Source: Egicoccus sp. AB-alg2
Lineage (GTDB): Bacteria; Actinomycetota; Nitriliruptoria; Nitriliruptorales; Nitriliruptoraceae
Length of the DNA: 64,000 nt
NCBI RefSeq assembly: GCF_041821065.1
Contig: NZ_JBGUAX010000004.1
Location: 372,001-436,000, forward strand
Direction of reading: 5' to 3'
Shown piece after piece: positions 8,517 to 17,044 of this stretch. Numbering within the stretch: the first letter of the stretch is position 1; the number at the start of each line of letters is the position of its first letter. The position numbers and the translations under genes were made by a program. The notes beneath the pieces were generated by a model. The model saw only the letters and a list, made by a program, of their open reading frames with translations. It had not been told where the DNA came from and made no database searches.

Positions 8517-10024
8517 CGGCCGTCTCCCGGTCCGCGGGTGCGCCGCCACCATTCGCGGAACGTCTCGGCCGGGGGTCGCGGTGCGTCGCGGGCGGCGGTC
8601 CACGCCGCCAGCGGTCCCGGCAGCGAGCGGATCCGTCCCGCCTCGCGGTCACGGCGCCGTCCGAGCAGCCGACCGGCTCGGGACGCGGTCTGGGCCTTCT
8701 CCCAGCGTGCGGCGTCGGACATCGTCCAGGCCGCGGCGGCCATGCCGATCGCCTCGGCCGACGGCACCCGGCGGGTCGTGCGCTGCTGCTCGACGTGCTC
8801 CTTGCGCAGGTGCACCAGGATCGAAGGGATGTCGATCCTCACCGGGCAGACGTCGTAGCAGGCGCCGCAGAGGCTGGACGCGTACGGCAGCGACGCGTTG
8901 TCCTCGATGCCCGTCAGCTGCGGGGACAGGATCGCCCCGATCGGGCCCGGGTAGACGCTGCCGTAGGCGTGCCCGCCGGTGCGCTCGTAGACCGGGCAGA
9001 CGTTGAGGCACGCCGAGCAGCGGATGCAGTGCAGCGCGGCGCGGCCGGCCTCGTCCGCCAGCACGGCACTGCGCCCGTTGTCGAGCAGCACGAGGTGGAA
9101 CGCCTGCGGCCCGTCGCCGGGCGTGACCCCGGTCCACAGCGAGGTGTAGGGGTTCATCCGCTCGCCGGTCGACGAGCGCGGCAACAGTTGCAGGAACACC
9201 TCGAGGTCACGCCAGGTGGGCACGAGCTTCTCGATGCCCATCACCGTGATCAGCGTCCTGGGCAGGGTCAGGCACATGCGCCCGTTGCCCTCGGACTCGA
9301 CCACGGACAGCGTGCCGGTCTCCGCGACCGCGAAGTTCGCGCCCGACACGGCCACCTCGGCGGCCAGGAACCGCGCCCGCAGATGGGCGCGCGCCGCGGC
9401 CGCCAGCGCGCGCGGATCGTCGGTGAGTTCGGGATCCGCGCCCGGCAGCGTGCGGACGAACAGCTCGCGGATCTCGGCGCGGTTGCGGTGGATGGCCGGC
9501 ACGAGGATGTGGCTCGGCAGGTCGTCGCCGAGCTGCACGATCAGCTCCGCCAGGTCGGTCTCGTAGGCCGCGATGCCGGCGTCGGCGAGCGCCTCGTTGA
9601 GCCCGATCTCCTGGGTCGCCATCGACTTGACCTTGACGACCTCGTCGTGGCCGGTGTCGCGTACGAGCCGGGTGACGATCGCGTTGGCCTCGTTGGCGTC
9701 ACGCGCCCAGTGCACCTCGCCGCCGGCCGCGACGACGCGCTCCTCGAGCTGGGTCAGAAGCTCGGGCAGCCGTGCCATCGTGGCGGTCTTGATGGCCTCC
9801 CCGGCGGCCCGCAGCTGCTCCCAGTCGTCGACCTCCTCGACGACCCTGGCCCGCTTGGTGCGGATGGTCGCGGTGGCGTGTCCGAGGTTGCGGCGCAGCT
9901 GCGTGTCGGCCAGCGCGTCGCGGGCGGCGTCGGGGAAGGTGCGCCCGCCCCGGAGGTGGCCGACCCCGGGAGGCGCGTGACCGACCACCGGCAGCAACCT
10001 GCGTCCGTCCGGCCCCACGGTCAT
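8513..10024 (-). CDS. lutB: LutB iron-sulfur lactate utilization protein
   Basis: 503 aa. N-terminal LUD domain (VVKVKSMATQEIGLNEAL; SGANFAVAETGTLSVVESEG) and C-terminal twin 4Fe-4S ferredoxin motifs CIRCSACLNVCPVYERTGG and CGACYDVCPVRIDIPS at about residues 360-425. Electron-transfer subunit of LutABC. Overlaps lutA and lutC at ATGA junctions on both sides. Much longer frames on the opposite strand here are GC artefacts. Confidence 0.92.
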   Translation of the reverse strand: MTVGPDGRRLLPVVGHAPPGVGHLRGGRTFPDAARDALADTQLRRNLGHATATIRTKRARVVEEVDDWEQLRAAGEAIKTATMARLPELLTQLEERVVAAGGEVHWARDANEANAIVTRLVRDTGHDEVVKVKSMATQEIGLNEALADAGIAAYETDLAELIVQLGDDLPSHILVPAIHRNRAEIRELFVRTLPGADPELTDDPRALAAAARAHLRARFLAAEVAVSGANFAVAETGTLSVVESEGNGRMCLTLPRTLITVMGIEKLVPTWRDLEVFLQLLPRSSTGERMNPYTSLWTGVTPGDGPQAFHLVLLDNGRSAVLADEAGRAALHCIRCSACLNVCPVYERTGGHAYGSVYPGPIGAILSPQLTGIEDNASLPYASSLCGACYDVCPVRIDIPSILVHLRKEHVEQQRTTRRVPSAEAIGMAAAAWTMSDAARWEKAQTASRAGRLLGRRRDREAGRIRSLPGPLAAWTAARDAPRPPAETFREWWRRTRGPGDGR

Positions 10025-10803
10025 CGTGTGGCCCTCGCCTCGGCGGCGGCCGCGCCCATCACGTCGGTCGCGGCCAGCACCTCGGCCAGGTGCACGGTGC
10101 GGATCCCACTGCGCAACCGCGACAGCCCGCCGCCGATGTGCATCAGGCACGAGCTGTCCGAGGCGACGCAGACCTCGGCGTCCGTCGCCAGCACGGCGGC
10201 CATCTTGTCGGCCAGCATCGCGGTGGACGTGTCGGCGTTCCTCACCGCGAACGTGCCACCGAAACCGCAGCACTGGTCGGCCTCGGGCAACTCGACCAGC
10301 CGCAGGCCGCGGACGGCGCGCAACAGCCGCAGCGGCTTGTCCCCGACCCGCAGCATCCGCAGCGAGTGGCAGGTGGGGTGGTAGGTCACCGTGTGCGGGT
10401 AGGCGGCGCCGACGTCGGTCACGCCGAGCTGGTCGACGAGGTACTCCGACAGCTCGAACGTCTTCGCGGCGACCGCCTCGGCACGGCGTGCGAGGTCCTC
10501 GTCGCCGGCCGTTCGGGCCACCATCGCGTGCTGGTGCCGGATCGAGCCGACGCACGAGCCCGACGGCGCCACGACCGCGTCGTAGGCCTCGAAGGTGGCC
10601 ACGAAGTTGCGCACCAGCGGCAGCGCGTCGCGCTGGTAGCCGGTGTTGACGTGGGCCTGCCCACAGCAGGTCTGCGCGGCCGGGAACTCGACCGTCACGC
10701 CCAGCCGCTCCAGCACCGCGACGGTGGCCTTGCCGACGTCGGGGAACAGCGTGTCCGCCAGGCACGTCACGAACAGCGCGACCCTCGGGCGACCCTCGCT
10801 CAC
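10021..10803 (-). CDS. lutA: LutA, CCG-domain lactate utilization protein
   Basis: 260 aa with two cysteine-rich CCG domains (AAQTCCGQAHVNTG and EADQCCGFGGTF), each expected to ligate an Fe-S cluster or act in thiol-disulfide exchange, as in LutA/YkgE and heterodisulfide reductase subunit B. First gene of lutABC. GTG start with GGAGAGGAGG about six bases upstream. Divergent from the methyltransferase gene; the 91-base spacer contains no clear operator, and no GntR-type lutR is adjacent, unlike in Bacillus. Confidence 0.92.
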   Translation of the reverse strand: MSEGRPRVALFVTCLADTLFPDVGKATVAVLERLGVTVEFPAAQTCCGQAHVNTGYQRDALPLVRNFVATFEAYDAVVAPSGSCVGSIRHQHAMVARTAGDEDLARRAEAVAAKTFELSEYLVDQLGVTDVGAAYPHTVTYHPTCHSLRMLRVGDKPLRLLRAVRGLRLVELPEADQCCGFGGTFAVRNADTSTAMLADKMAAVLATDAEVCVASDSSCLMHIGGGLSRLRSGIRTVHLAEVLAATDVMGAAAAEARATR

Positions 10804-10894
10804 GGGCGGCCTCCTCTCCGTGCGCCCAGTGAAGGCGCTCGGCACAGGCGGCGCTACCGTCACCCGCACGACGCGTCGCCGTGGAGGAGGCCGC

Positions 10895-11839
10895 ATGTCC
10901 GCCGAACTGCACGCCGTGCCCGACACCACGGCCATGGACATCAAGCAGAAGCAGGAGGCCTACCACGACTGGGAGGCCAGGACGTACGACGAGAAGTTCT
11001 CCATCTCGTACGACCAGCGCTGCATCGACTACGCCCGCGACCGCTTCCGCAAGGTCGTCCCCGAGGGGGCGGTGTTCCACCGCGTGCTCGAGGTCGGCGC
11101 CGGGACCGGCTTCTTCCTGATCAACCTCGCGCTGGGCGACTGCCTCGGCGACGCCGCCCTGGAGGCCACCGACATCTCCGAGGGGATGCTCGAGGTCTGC
11201 CGCCGCAACGGCGAGGAACACGGGCTGACGATCGCGACCCGCCAGGGCGACGCCGAGGCGCTGCCCTACGAGGACGACAGCTTCGACCTCGTCATCGGCC
11301 ACGCCTTCATCCACCACCTGCCCGTACCCGGCGCCGCGATCCGCGAGATGTACCGGGTGCTCAAGCCCGGCGGCACGCTGGTGATCGCCGGCGAGCCGAC
11401 CGAGCTCGGCGACAAGCTGTCGTGGGTGGTGAAGCGCAACACCTATCGGGCGTTCCGAGCCGTGACCGCCCTTCCCGGGCTGACGCAGTACCGCAAGCCG
11501 GGCATCGTCGAGGCCGGCGGTTCGGTCGAGGACGCGGTCCTGGCCGGGCTGGAGCACGAGGTCGACCTGCACACCTTCCGGCCCGCGGACGTGGAGAAGA
11601 TGGCGCGGCTGGCCGGCTTCCGCGAGGCGCGAGTCGTCACCGAGGAACTGACCGCCAACTGGGTCGGGTGGGCCGTGCGCACCATCGAAGGCGCGATCCG
11701 GCCGGGGGTCCTCGGCATGCGGTGGGCGTTCGGCGCCTTCCACGCCTACACGCGCCTGCACCGGTTCGACGACCGGGTGCTCGCGCGTTTCGTGCCCCGC
11801 GACGTCTTCTACAACCTCATCCTGCACGCGACGAAGTGA
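10895..11839 (+). CDS. Class I SAM-dependent methyltransferase
   Basis: 314 aa. SAM-binding core: motif I VLEVGAGTGFFLINLAL at about residue 64, acidic loop ATDISEGML, motif VIGHAFIHHLPV and LKPGGTLVIAGEP. A C-terminal domain of about 120 residues follows, larger than in simple UbiE types. ATG with GGAGGAGG five bases upstream. Stop overlaps the GTG of the hexapeptide acyltransferase (GTGA), so the two products probably modify the same molecule. In M. tuberculosis a methyltransferase and a hexapeptide transferase accompany the polymethylated polysaccharide genes; a similar role is an inference. Confidence 0.85.
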   Translation: MSAELHAVPDTTAMDIKQKQEAYHDWEARTYDEKFSISYDQRCIDYARDRFRKVVPEGAVFHRVLEVGAGTGFFLINLALGDCLGDAALEATDISEGMLEVCRRNGEEHGLTIATRQGDAEALPYEDDSFDLVIGHAFIHHLPVPGAAIREMYRVLKPGGTLVIAGEPTELGDKLSWVVKRNTYRAFRAVTALPGLTQYRKPGIVEAGGSVEDAVLAGLEHEVDLHTFRPADVEKMARLAGFREARVVTEELTANWVGWAVRTIEGAIRPGVLGMRWAFGAFHAYTRLHRFDDRVLARFVPRDVFYNLILHATK

Positions 11840-12801
11840 CGCTGCCCGTCGGCACCGGCGACACGCCGGACGAGCCCGACGACCGGGGCGAGGACCTGGT
11901 CGCCGAGCTCGACCTGCCGCTGCCGCACCTCGGCCCGGAGCTGCCGACGCGTCCCGAGGACGTCGAGGCAGTCGCGCAGCAGGCGGTGCGCGAGCACACG
12001 GAGGCCGTGATCCGCGCGGAGACGGCGCGTGAGGGCCAGCGGCGCGCGAGCCTGCTGGCCGCGGACCTGCTCGCCCAGCGCCCCCTGCCCGATCACGTCC
12101 GCCGGCCGCCCTTGCGGCTGCGCTACCCGCGGTTCGGCTGGCGCCGCGCGATCCGGCACGCGGTCGAGCGGCGCATGCTGACCGGCCAGTACCTGACCCT
12201 GTACCGGCGTTTCCTGTGGCAGCGCGCCCGCGCGGCCGCCACCGGCAACCACGTCGAGTTCCAGGGCATCGTGTTCACCGGCCGTCGCGTCGAGTTCCGC
12301 GGCCGGCCGGGGCATGGCCGCCTGGTCGTCGGGCCCTGGTGCTGGATCGGCGACGACAACAAGCTGCGCGCCCACGAGGGGCAGCTCACGCTCGGCGCCA
12401 AGGTCGTCATGGGCCGCGACAACGTCGTGAACACCTACCTCGACATCGAGATCGGCGACGCCTCGATCCTGGCCGACTGGATCTACGTCTGCGACTTCGA
12501 CCACCGCTTCGACCGGCTGGACGTGCCCATCAAGGACCAGGGCATCGTCAAGTCGCCGGTGCGCATCGGCGGTGACGTCTGGGTGGGGGAGAAGGCGACG
12601 ATCCTGCGTGGCGTCGACGTCGGGCACGGCTCCGTGATCGCGAGCCACTGCCTGGTCAACGCCGACATCCCGCCGTTCTCGATCGCCGTCGGGATCCCGG
12701 CCCGGGTCGTGAAGTCCCGCCTGCCGGACGGCATGGATCCGGAGGAGGCCCTGGACCGCGTGCGGCGCGGCCTGCCGATCCCGGGCGACCCGATCGGCTG
12801 A
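11836..12801 (+). CDS. Left-handed beta-helix (hexapeptide repeat) acyltransferase
   Basis: 321 aa. An N-terminal charged helix of about 110 residues is followed by RRFLWQRARAAATGNHVEFQ-type sequence and a hexapeptide-repeat domain (VVMGRDNVVNTYLDIEIGD; SPVRIGGDVWVGEKATILRG; IPARVVKSRLP closing coil), with the catalytic-type His in CDFDHRFDRLDVP. O-acetyl or acyl transfer from acyl-CoA to a sugar is the expected chemistry. GTG start overlaps the methyltransferase stop. I recall the mycobacterial Rv3034c transferase as similar in layout; this should be tested. Confidence 0.8.
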   Translation: MTLPVGTGDTPDEPDDRGEDLVAELDLPLPHLGPELPTRPEDVEAVAQQAVREHTEAVIRAETAREGQRRASLLAADLLAQRPLPDHVRRPPLRLRYPRFGWRRAIRHAVERRMLTGQYLTLYRRFLWQRARAAATGNHVEFQGIVFTGRRVEFRGRPGHGRLVVGPWCWIGDDNKLRAHEGQLTLGAKVVMGRDNVVNTYLDIEIGDASILADWIYVCDFDHRFDRLDVPIKDQGIVKSPVRIGGDVWVGEKATILRGVDVGHGSVIASHCLVNADIPPFSIAVGIPARVVKSRLPDGMDPEEALDRVRRGLPIPGDPIG

Positions 12802-13138
12802 CCCGGCGGCTCGAACCGCCTGGTCGACTCCAGGCTCGACGCAGCGGAGACGCGCGCGGAGCGAGAGAGGTGGCGGGGGTGCCCTCGGAGGCGTGACGTC
12901 AGGGGCAGACGTCACGGTCTGCGTGTGCCGCGGCGTGCGACGCGACCCCCGCCACCGGTCTTGGGGCCTGCTGGGCAGGCCCGGTCTCCCTCGATGGTCG
13001 ACCACGATGTCTGGGTAAGTGAAACCGCCCGGTACCTCGTGTCGATAGGGGCACCTGACCCGACCTGGGGGTGCTCGCCACACCGCGTGCCCCGAGGTAC
13101 CACGGGACGTCGCCGGTTCGAGGGCGTACGGTGCCGTC
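12802..13138. other. 337-base intergenic stretch with nested inverted repeats
   Basis: No credible gene. It holds: a GGCGG/CCGCC hairpin at 12805-12820 that may terminate the acyltransferase operon; an 8-bp perfect inverted repeat GTGACGTC...GACGTCAC at 12893-12915 with a 7-base loop; a distant 9-bp perfect inverted repeat GGTACCTCG (13031-13039) and CGAGGTACC (13093-13101) 53 bases apart; and the promoter of the DinB-like gene at its right end. Confidence 0.5.
13127..13132 (+). promoter_or_regulatory. -10 box of a leaderless promoter
   Basis: TACGGT, six bases, then the ATG of the DinB-like gene. No ribosome site is present, so a leaderless mRNA is likely. Confidence 0.5.
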
Positions 13139-13651
13139 ATGGACACGCGCGAACTGCTCACGGACGCCTTCCACCGCATCCCGGAGCTGACCCGGTCCCT
13201 CACGGACGGCGCCGGGTCGGAACTCCTGCACTACCGGCCCGATCGCGATGCGAACCCCATCGCCTGGCTGCTCTGGCACGCCGCCCGCGTCCAGGACGAC
13301 CACGTCGCCGCCCTCGCCGGCCGGGAACAGGTCTGGACCGCCCAGGGCTGGATGGAGCGCTTCGACCTCCCGTTCGATCCCCAGGACATCGGCTACGGCC
13401 AGAGCAGCGAAGAGGTCGGCCAGGTCCGCGTCGAGGATCCGTCGCTGGTGGTCGGCTACCAGGACGCGGTCACCGCCATGGTCGACGAGTACCTGGCCAC
13501 CGTCGACGACCAGGAGCTCGGGCGGGTCGTCGACGACGCGTGGGACCCGCCCGTGACCGCCGGCGTGCGCCTGGTCAGCGTCATCGGCGACGTCATGCAG
13601 CACCTCGGACAGGCCGGCTACGTCAGGGGCCTCTACGAGCGGCGAGGATGA
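13139..13651 (+). CDS. DinB/DUF664 family protein
   Basis: 170 aa four-helix-bundle protein of the DinB-like metalloenzyme superfamily: ELTRSLTDGAGSELLHYRPD, then NPIAWLLWHAARVQDDHVA with two metal-ligand His residues, and DVMQHLGQAGYVRGLYE with the third His near the C-terminus. These proteins often use mycothiol or bacillithiol; the substrate is unknown. The ATG is six bases after a TACGGT box. Stop overlaps the ATG of the next methyltransferase (ATGA). Confidence 0.8.
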   Translation: MDTRELLTDAFHRIPELTRSLTDGAGSELLHYRPDRDANPIAWLLWHAARVQDDHVAALAGREQVWTAQGWMERFDLPFDPQDIGYGQSSEEVGQVRVEDPSLVVGYQDAVTAMVDEYLATVDDQELGRVVDDAWDPPVTAGVRLVSVIGDVMQHLGQAGYVRGLYERRG

Positions 13652-14391
13652 AGCGTCGGGGCGCGCGGCCGGCGGCACGAACGATCGGGGCCTTCATGAG
13701 TGAGCACGGCGTCCACACCGACGACTCCCGGGCGCACCACCACGACGCGCACGACCTCGACGCACCCGACTGCGAGGCGCACGACTTCGATGCGCGGGCG
13801 GCGACGTGGGACGACGACCCGGCCAAGGTCGAACGGGCCCGGGTCGTGGCCGACGCCATCCGTGACGCCGTGCCGTTGACGCCGACCATGCGGCTACTGG
13901 ACTACGGCGCCGGCACGGGCCTGCTGTCCGAACGGCTCGTCGACGACGTCGGTGCGCTCGTCCTCGCGGATCCGTCTGCCGGCATGCGCGCCGTCGCCGA
14001 GGCCAAGGTCGCCAGTGGGGCGCTGCCCGACGCGCAGGTGCTCGACCTCGACCTCGCCCGGGACGCCGCCCCGGCGGGTGAGCGGTTCGACCTCGTCGTC
14101 ACGATGCTGACCCTGCACCACGTGCCCGACGTTCGCACCGTCCTGGCGCGGTTCGCGCAGCTGCTCGAGCCGCACGGCTGGCTCGCCGTCGCCGACCTGG
14201 TCGCCGAGGACGGCTCCTTCCACGGCACCGGCTTCGAGGGCCATCACGGCTTCGACACCGGCGAGCTGAGCGAGTGGCTGCGGGCCGTCGGCTTCGGCCC
14301 CGTGACGGTCACGATCTGCCACCAGGTCCGCAAGAACGACCGGGACTATCCGCTGTTCCTCGCCACCTGCCGCCGGGAACCGGCCGGCTGA
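13648..14391 (+). CDS. SAM-dependent methyltransferase with His/Asp-rich N-terminus
   Basis: 247 aa class I methyltransferase: motif I LLDYGAGTGLLSERL, acidic loop LADPSAGM, VVTMLTLHHVPDV, and a C-terminal CHQVRKNDRDYPLFLATC. The first 55 residues carry a His/Asp-rich run (AHHHDAHDLDAPDCEAHDFD) that could bind metal. The start is uncertain: the ATG at 13648 overlaps the previous stop, while a second ATG at 13696 keeps the His/Asp-rich run. Cotranscribed with the DinB-like gene. Substrate unknown. Confidence 0.8.
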   Translation: MKRRGARPAARTIGAFMSEHGVHTDDSRAHHHDAHDLDAPDCEAHDFDARAATWDDDPAKVERARVVADAIRDAVPLTPTMRLLDYGAGTGLLSERLVDDVGALVLADPSAGMRAVAEAKVASGALPDAQVLDLDLARDAAPAGERFDLVVTMLTLHHVPDVRTVLARFAQLLEPHGWLAVADLVAEDGSFHGTGFEGHHGFDTGELSEWLRAVGFGPVTVTICHQVRKNDRDYPLFLATCRREPAG

Positions 14392-14398
14392 GCCGCGA

Positions 14399-14433
14399 CC
14401 GGCCCCGCGCAGGTCATGGCGCGACGGGGCCGG
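14399..14433. terminator. Possible hairpin between convergent genes
   Basis: CCGGCCCCG and CGGGGCCGG form a perfect 9-bp stem around a 17-base loop that contains the stop codon of ctaG on the minus strand. It could end transcripts from either side. Confidence 0.35.
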
Positions 14434-15307
14434 CGTCCTTCTCGGACTCGACCGCGCGCATGGCCTCCAGCGTGCGCCGCGAGCGTTCGCGGCGGGCGAG
14501 GTCGTCGGCGTGCTCCTGCTCCTTGGCCCACCGCATGAACAGCGTGGCGATGATGCCCCACAGCACGAACCCGCCCACCACGTTCATCACGATCCCCGCC
14601 GCCTGTTGGTCCTGGATGGCGTCGAACCCGAGCCACAGCGGGGGCGCGAGCTCGTACAGGCCGTACAGCGGCAGCGGGTTGAAGGTCAGGAAGGCGGCGG
14701 GCACGAACATCAGCACCGAGCTGGCGAACAGGTAGAAGGCCCGGATCGGCTCGTGGATGGCGTTGCGTTCCGGCTCGCGACGCAGCGCCGGCCACCACCA
14801 GATCAGGGCCGCGCCCAGATGCATCACGTCGATGGAGAACGAGCCGAGCTGGCTGGTCTTGAGCGTGTCGACGACCACCGGGATGTGGGTGCCGAACAGC
14901 ACGACGTTGAAGACGATCAGCGCCACCGGCCAACGGGTGATGGCCGACACGGCCCGTTGCCGCCGCGTCCCCCACGGCAGCCAGCGGTCCAGCAGCCAGG
15001 TCGGCAGCCCGGCCAGCAGCAGCGGCGCGGCGACGAACGAGTACACGATGTAGCGGGCGATGCCGAGCGTTGCGAGGTAGCCCACGCCGAGCTGCCCGAT
15101 CGGCCACTCGGAGACCACGACCAACGCCAGGACGCCGAGGCACCACTTGCGCAAGCGCGCCGGGTCCAGCGGCTGGCCGGCCCGACGGTGGGCCAGCACG
15201 TAGCTGCCGACGAACGCCGCCGCCACGACCCACACGCCGATGAACGGGGTGTAGCGCCAGGTCCAGACCTGTCCGGTCGAGGAGCACCACCACGCGACGT
15301 TGTTCAT
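14414..15307 (-). CDS. ctaG: Cytochrome c oxidase assembly factor CtaG (caa3 type)
   Basis: 297 aa integral membrane protein with about seven hydrophobic segments. WRYTPFIGVWVVAAAF at the start, YIVYSFVAAPLLLAGLPTWLL and VLFGTHIPVVVD with a conserved His, and HLGAALIWWWPALRREPE are typical of the caa3_CtaG family, which helps supply copper to the CuB site of haem-copper oxidases. Start ATG overlaps the SCO gene stop (ATGA). Last gene of the PCuAC-SCO-CtaG operon. Confidence 0.88.
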   Translation of the reverse strand: MNNVAWWCSSTGQVWTWRYTPFIGVWVVAAAFVGSYVLAHRRAGQPLDPARLRKWCLGVLALVVVSEWPIGQLGVGYLATLGIARYIVYSFVAAPLLLAGLPTWLLDRWLPWGTRRQRAVSAITRWPVALIVFNVVLFGTHIPVVVDTLKTSQLGSFSIDVMHLGAALIWWWPALRREPERNAIHEPIRAFYLFASSVLMFVPAAFLTFNPLPLYGLYELAPPLWLGFDAIQDQQAAGIVMNVVGGFVLWGIIATLFMRWAKEQEHADDLARRERSRRTLEAMRAVESEKDAGPVAP

Positions 15308-15960
15308 GCGTCGGTCTCCCGCGACCACTCCTCGACGATGCCGGGCAGGTCGAACACCCAGTCCGAGCGCCGCGCGCCGAACGGCCACACGCGCTGCGCC
15401 TGGCCGTCGGCGTCGAAGCCGATCATCTGCGCCGGGTGCCCGATGAGGTCGCCCTCGCCACGCGGGTCGGGGCCCTCCACCACCGGGCCGGGCAGGTCGA
15501 GCTGCCGCAGCGCGTCCTCGACCACCTCGAGGTCGCCGTGCAGGCCGACGAACCGCGTGTCGAAGTTGGCGAGGTAGTCGTCGATGCGTTCGGGGGTGTC
15601 GCGCTCCGGATCGACGGAGACGAACAGGACCTGGACCTGTTCGGTGGTGACGCCGACCTCGCGCATGGCGGCCGACAGCACCGCCAGGTGGATCGGACAG
15701 ATGTCGGGACAGCTCGTGTAGCCGAAGAACAGCAGCGTGGGGGTGCCCTCGGTGGCCTCGCGCAGGTCCACCTCGTCGCCGGACGTGTCCAGCAGGGTCA
15801 CGTCCGGCATCTCGCGCTCGACCTCCAGCGGCACGCCGCGCCACCCGTCGGGCTGGCGCTGCAGGCCCTGGGCGGAGATGGCGGTCGCGGTGGTCGGCTC
15901 GCAGGCGGTGACGAACACGGCCAGGGCGAGGAGGGGGAGCAGCAGGCGTCGCAGGGTCAT
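15304..15960 (-). CDS. SCO1/SenC family copper chaperone lipoprotein
   Basis: 218 aa. Lipoprotein signal with Cys at VTAC, thioredoxin fold, copper-binding CPDIC motif in FGYTSCPDICPIHL and the distal copper ligand His in LIGHPAQMIGFD. SCO proteins load or reduce the CuA site of cytochrome c oxidase at the outer membrane face. It sits between the PCuAC-like gene and ctaG. Confidence 0.92.
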   Translation of the reverse strand: MTLRRLLLPLLALAVFVTACEPTTATAISAQGLQRQPDGWRGVPLEVEREMPDVTLLDTSGDEVDLREATEGTPTLLFFGYTSCPDICPIHLAVLSAAMREVGVTTEQVQVLFVSVDPERDTPERIDDYLANFDTRFVGLHGDLEVVEDALRQLDLPGPVVEGPDPRGEGDLIGHPAQMIGFDADGQAQRVWPFGARRSDWVFDLPGIVEEWSRETDA

Positions 15961-15999
15961 GACCGCGTGGATTCCTGACCGTCGTCGTGTGGCGGCGGG

Positions 16000-16497
16000 T
16001 CAGCCGTCGGTGCCCGCCTCGTCGCCGGCGTCGTCGAACGCGTCCTCGGCGAGGTCGAGCAGCGGCACCACCTCGACCGGGATCGTCCGGTCGCCGGACC
16101 GCTCGAAGTGGAGCGTGAGATCGAAGGTACCGCCCTCGGAGACGGTCGCGTCCGGCACGACGAGCATCAGGTGCAAGCCGCCCGGCCGGAACTGCACGGT
16201 CTCGCCGGCGGGGATGTCGACGGTCTGCTGCTGGGTCATCGTCGCCCGGCCGTCGGCCACCTCGGTGAGGTGGACCTCGACGCCGGCGGCGGCCGGCGTG
16301 TCGGCGCCCAGCAGCACGTCGTCGCCGCTGCCGTCGTTGCGCACGGACACGACGACCTGCGACGACCCGGCGGCCGGCGGGGCCGCCTGGGCGTCGCCGA
16401 TGTGCAGGTCGGGGTCGCCGCTGCCACCGCAGGCGACCGCGAGCAGGGCCACCAGCAGCAGGAGCGCGATGCGCAGGTGAGCGTTCACGGCGCGCAT
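16000..16497 (-). CDS. PCu(A)C-type copper chaperone lipoprotein
   Basis: 165 aa. Lipoprotein signal LLVALLAVAC, then a PCu(A)C cupredoxin-like domain with the H...M...HxM copper motif: VHLTEVADGRATM and later GGLHLMLV. A short acidic tail follows. PCu(A)C delivers Cu(I) to SCO or directly to CuA. First gene of the three-gene copper operon, 39 bases before the SCO start. The two ATG/GTG choices nearby do not affect the signal peptide. Confidence 0.87.
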   Translation of the reverse strand: MRAVNAHLRIALLLLVALLAVACGGSGDPDLHIGDAQAAPPAAGSSQVVVSVRNDGSGDDVLLGADTPAAAGVEVHLTEVADGRATMTQQQTVDIPAGETVQFRPGGLHLMLVVPDATVSEGGTFDLTLHFERSGDRTIPVEVVPLLDLAEDAFDDAGDEAGTDG

Positions 16498-16630
16498 GCT
16501 CGCACGCCGCTGGTCCGCCACGCAACGCGGGGCCGGGCGGGGGACGCCGCCGACCGCGAGGTCCCGCCGGCCCGGCACGGAGCCTGCCGCCGCCGGTCGT
16601 AGACTCCCGCCGCTCGGCCGGTCCGGGCGC

Positions 16631-16942
16631 GTGTGCCCGACGACGACGTGGACGGTGGCGGTGGAACTCGACGGGACCCTCGGGCTCGTGCTCGGCCTGC
16701 TGCTCGTCGCGCTGGGCGCGACCGGCGCGACCGTCACGCAGCGCCGCTTCGAGCAGGAGGGCCGCTCGCAGCGCGCTCCGCTGTGGCTGGTGCCGTTCGG
16801 TGTCCTCGTCGGCGCCGGCGCCGCGCTCGTTCGCGGCTGGGACCTCGGCGGCTCCATGCTCGCCGGCGCCATCCTCGTGCCACTCGTCGGGGCGGCCGGC
16901 CGGCTGCTGGAGATCCGGCGGCGTCGGCGCCGCGAAGACTGA
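16631..16942 (+). CDS. Small membrane protein of unknown function
   Basis: About 103 aa from the GTG at 16631; in-frame GTGs at 16655 and 16661 are alternatives. There are two hydrophobic segments (GTLGLVLGLLLVALGATGA and LVPFGVLVGAGAALV, then a third weaker one SMLAGAILVPLVGAAGRLL) and a strongly basic tail (EIRRRRRRED). A -10-like TAGACT lies about 25 bases upstream of the first GTG. No family recognised. Confidence 0.55.
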   Translation: MCPTTTWTVAVELDGTLGLVLGLLLVALGATGATVTQRRFEQEGRSQRAPLWLVPFGVLVGAGAALVRGWDLGGSMLAGAILVPLVGAAGRLLEIRRRRRRED

Positions 16943-17044
16943 CGCGCCGATACCGAACGGCATGGCGGACGGCGGCGATCGCCTAGGCTCGGCGCGGGGC
17001 ACTGTGTCGACCAGGTTCGACGCGTCCGCGACCGCCCCGAGGGC

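Noticed and set aside
8210-10384. 724-codon open frame opposite lutB
   Set aside because: Low-complexity Arg/Ala/Gly peptide without domains, antisense to a clear LutB protein.
10090-12801. 903-codon open frame on the plus strand across lutA and the methyltransferase
   Set aside because: Only its last 322 codons (from 11836) encode a recognisable protein; the rest is a GC-driven shadow of lutA and the methyltransferase.
13105-13130. GGTTCGAGG motif resembling a T-arm
   Set aside because: No cloverleaf upstream; it is part of the promoter region of the DinB-like gene.
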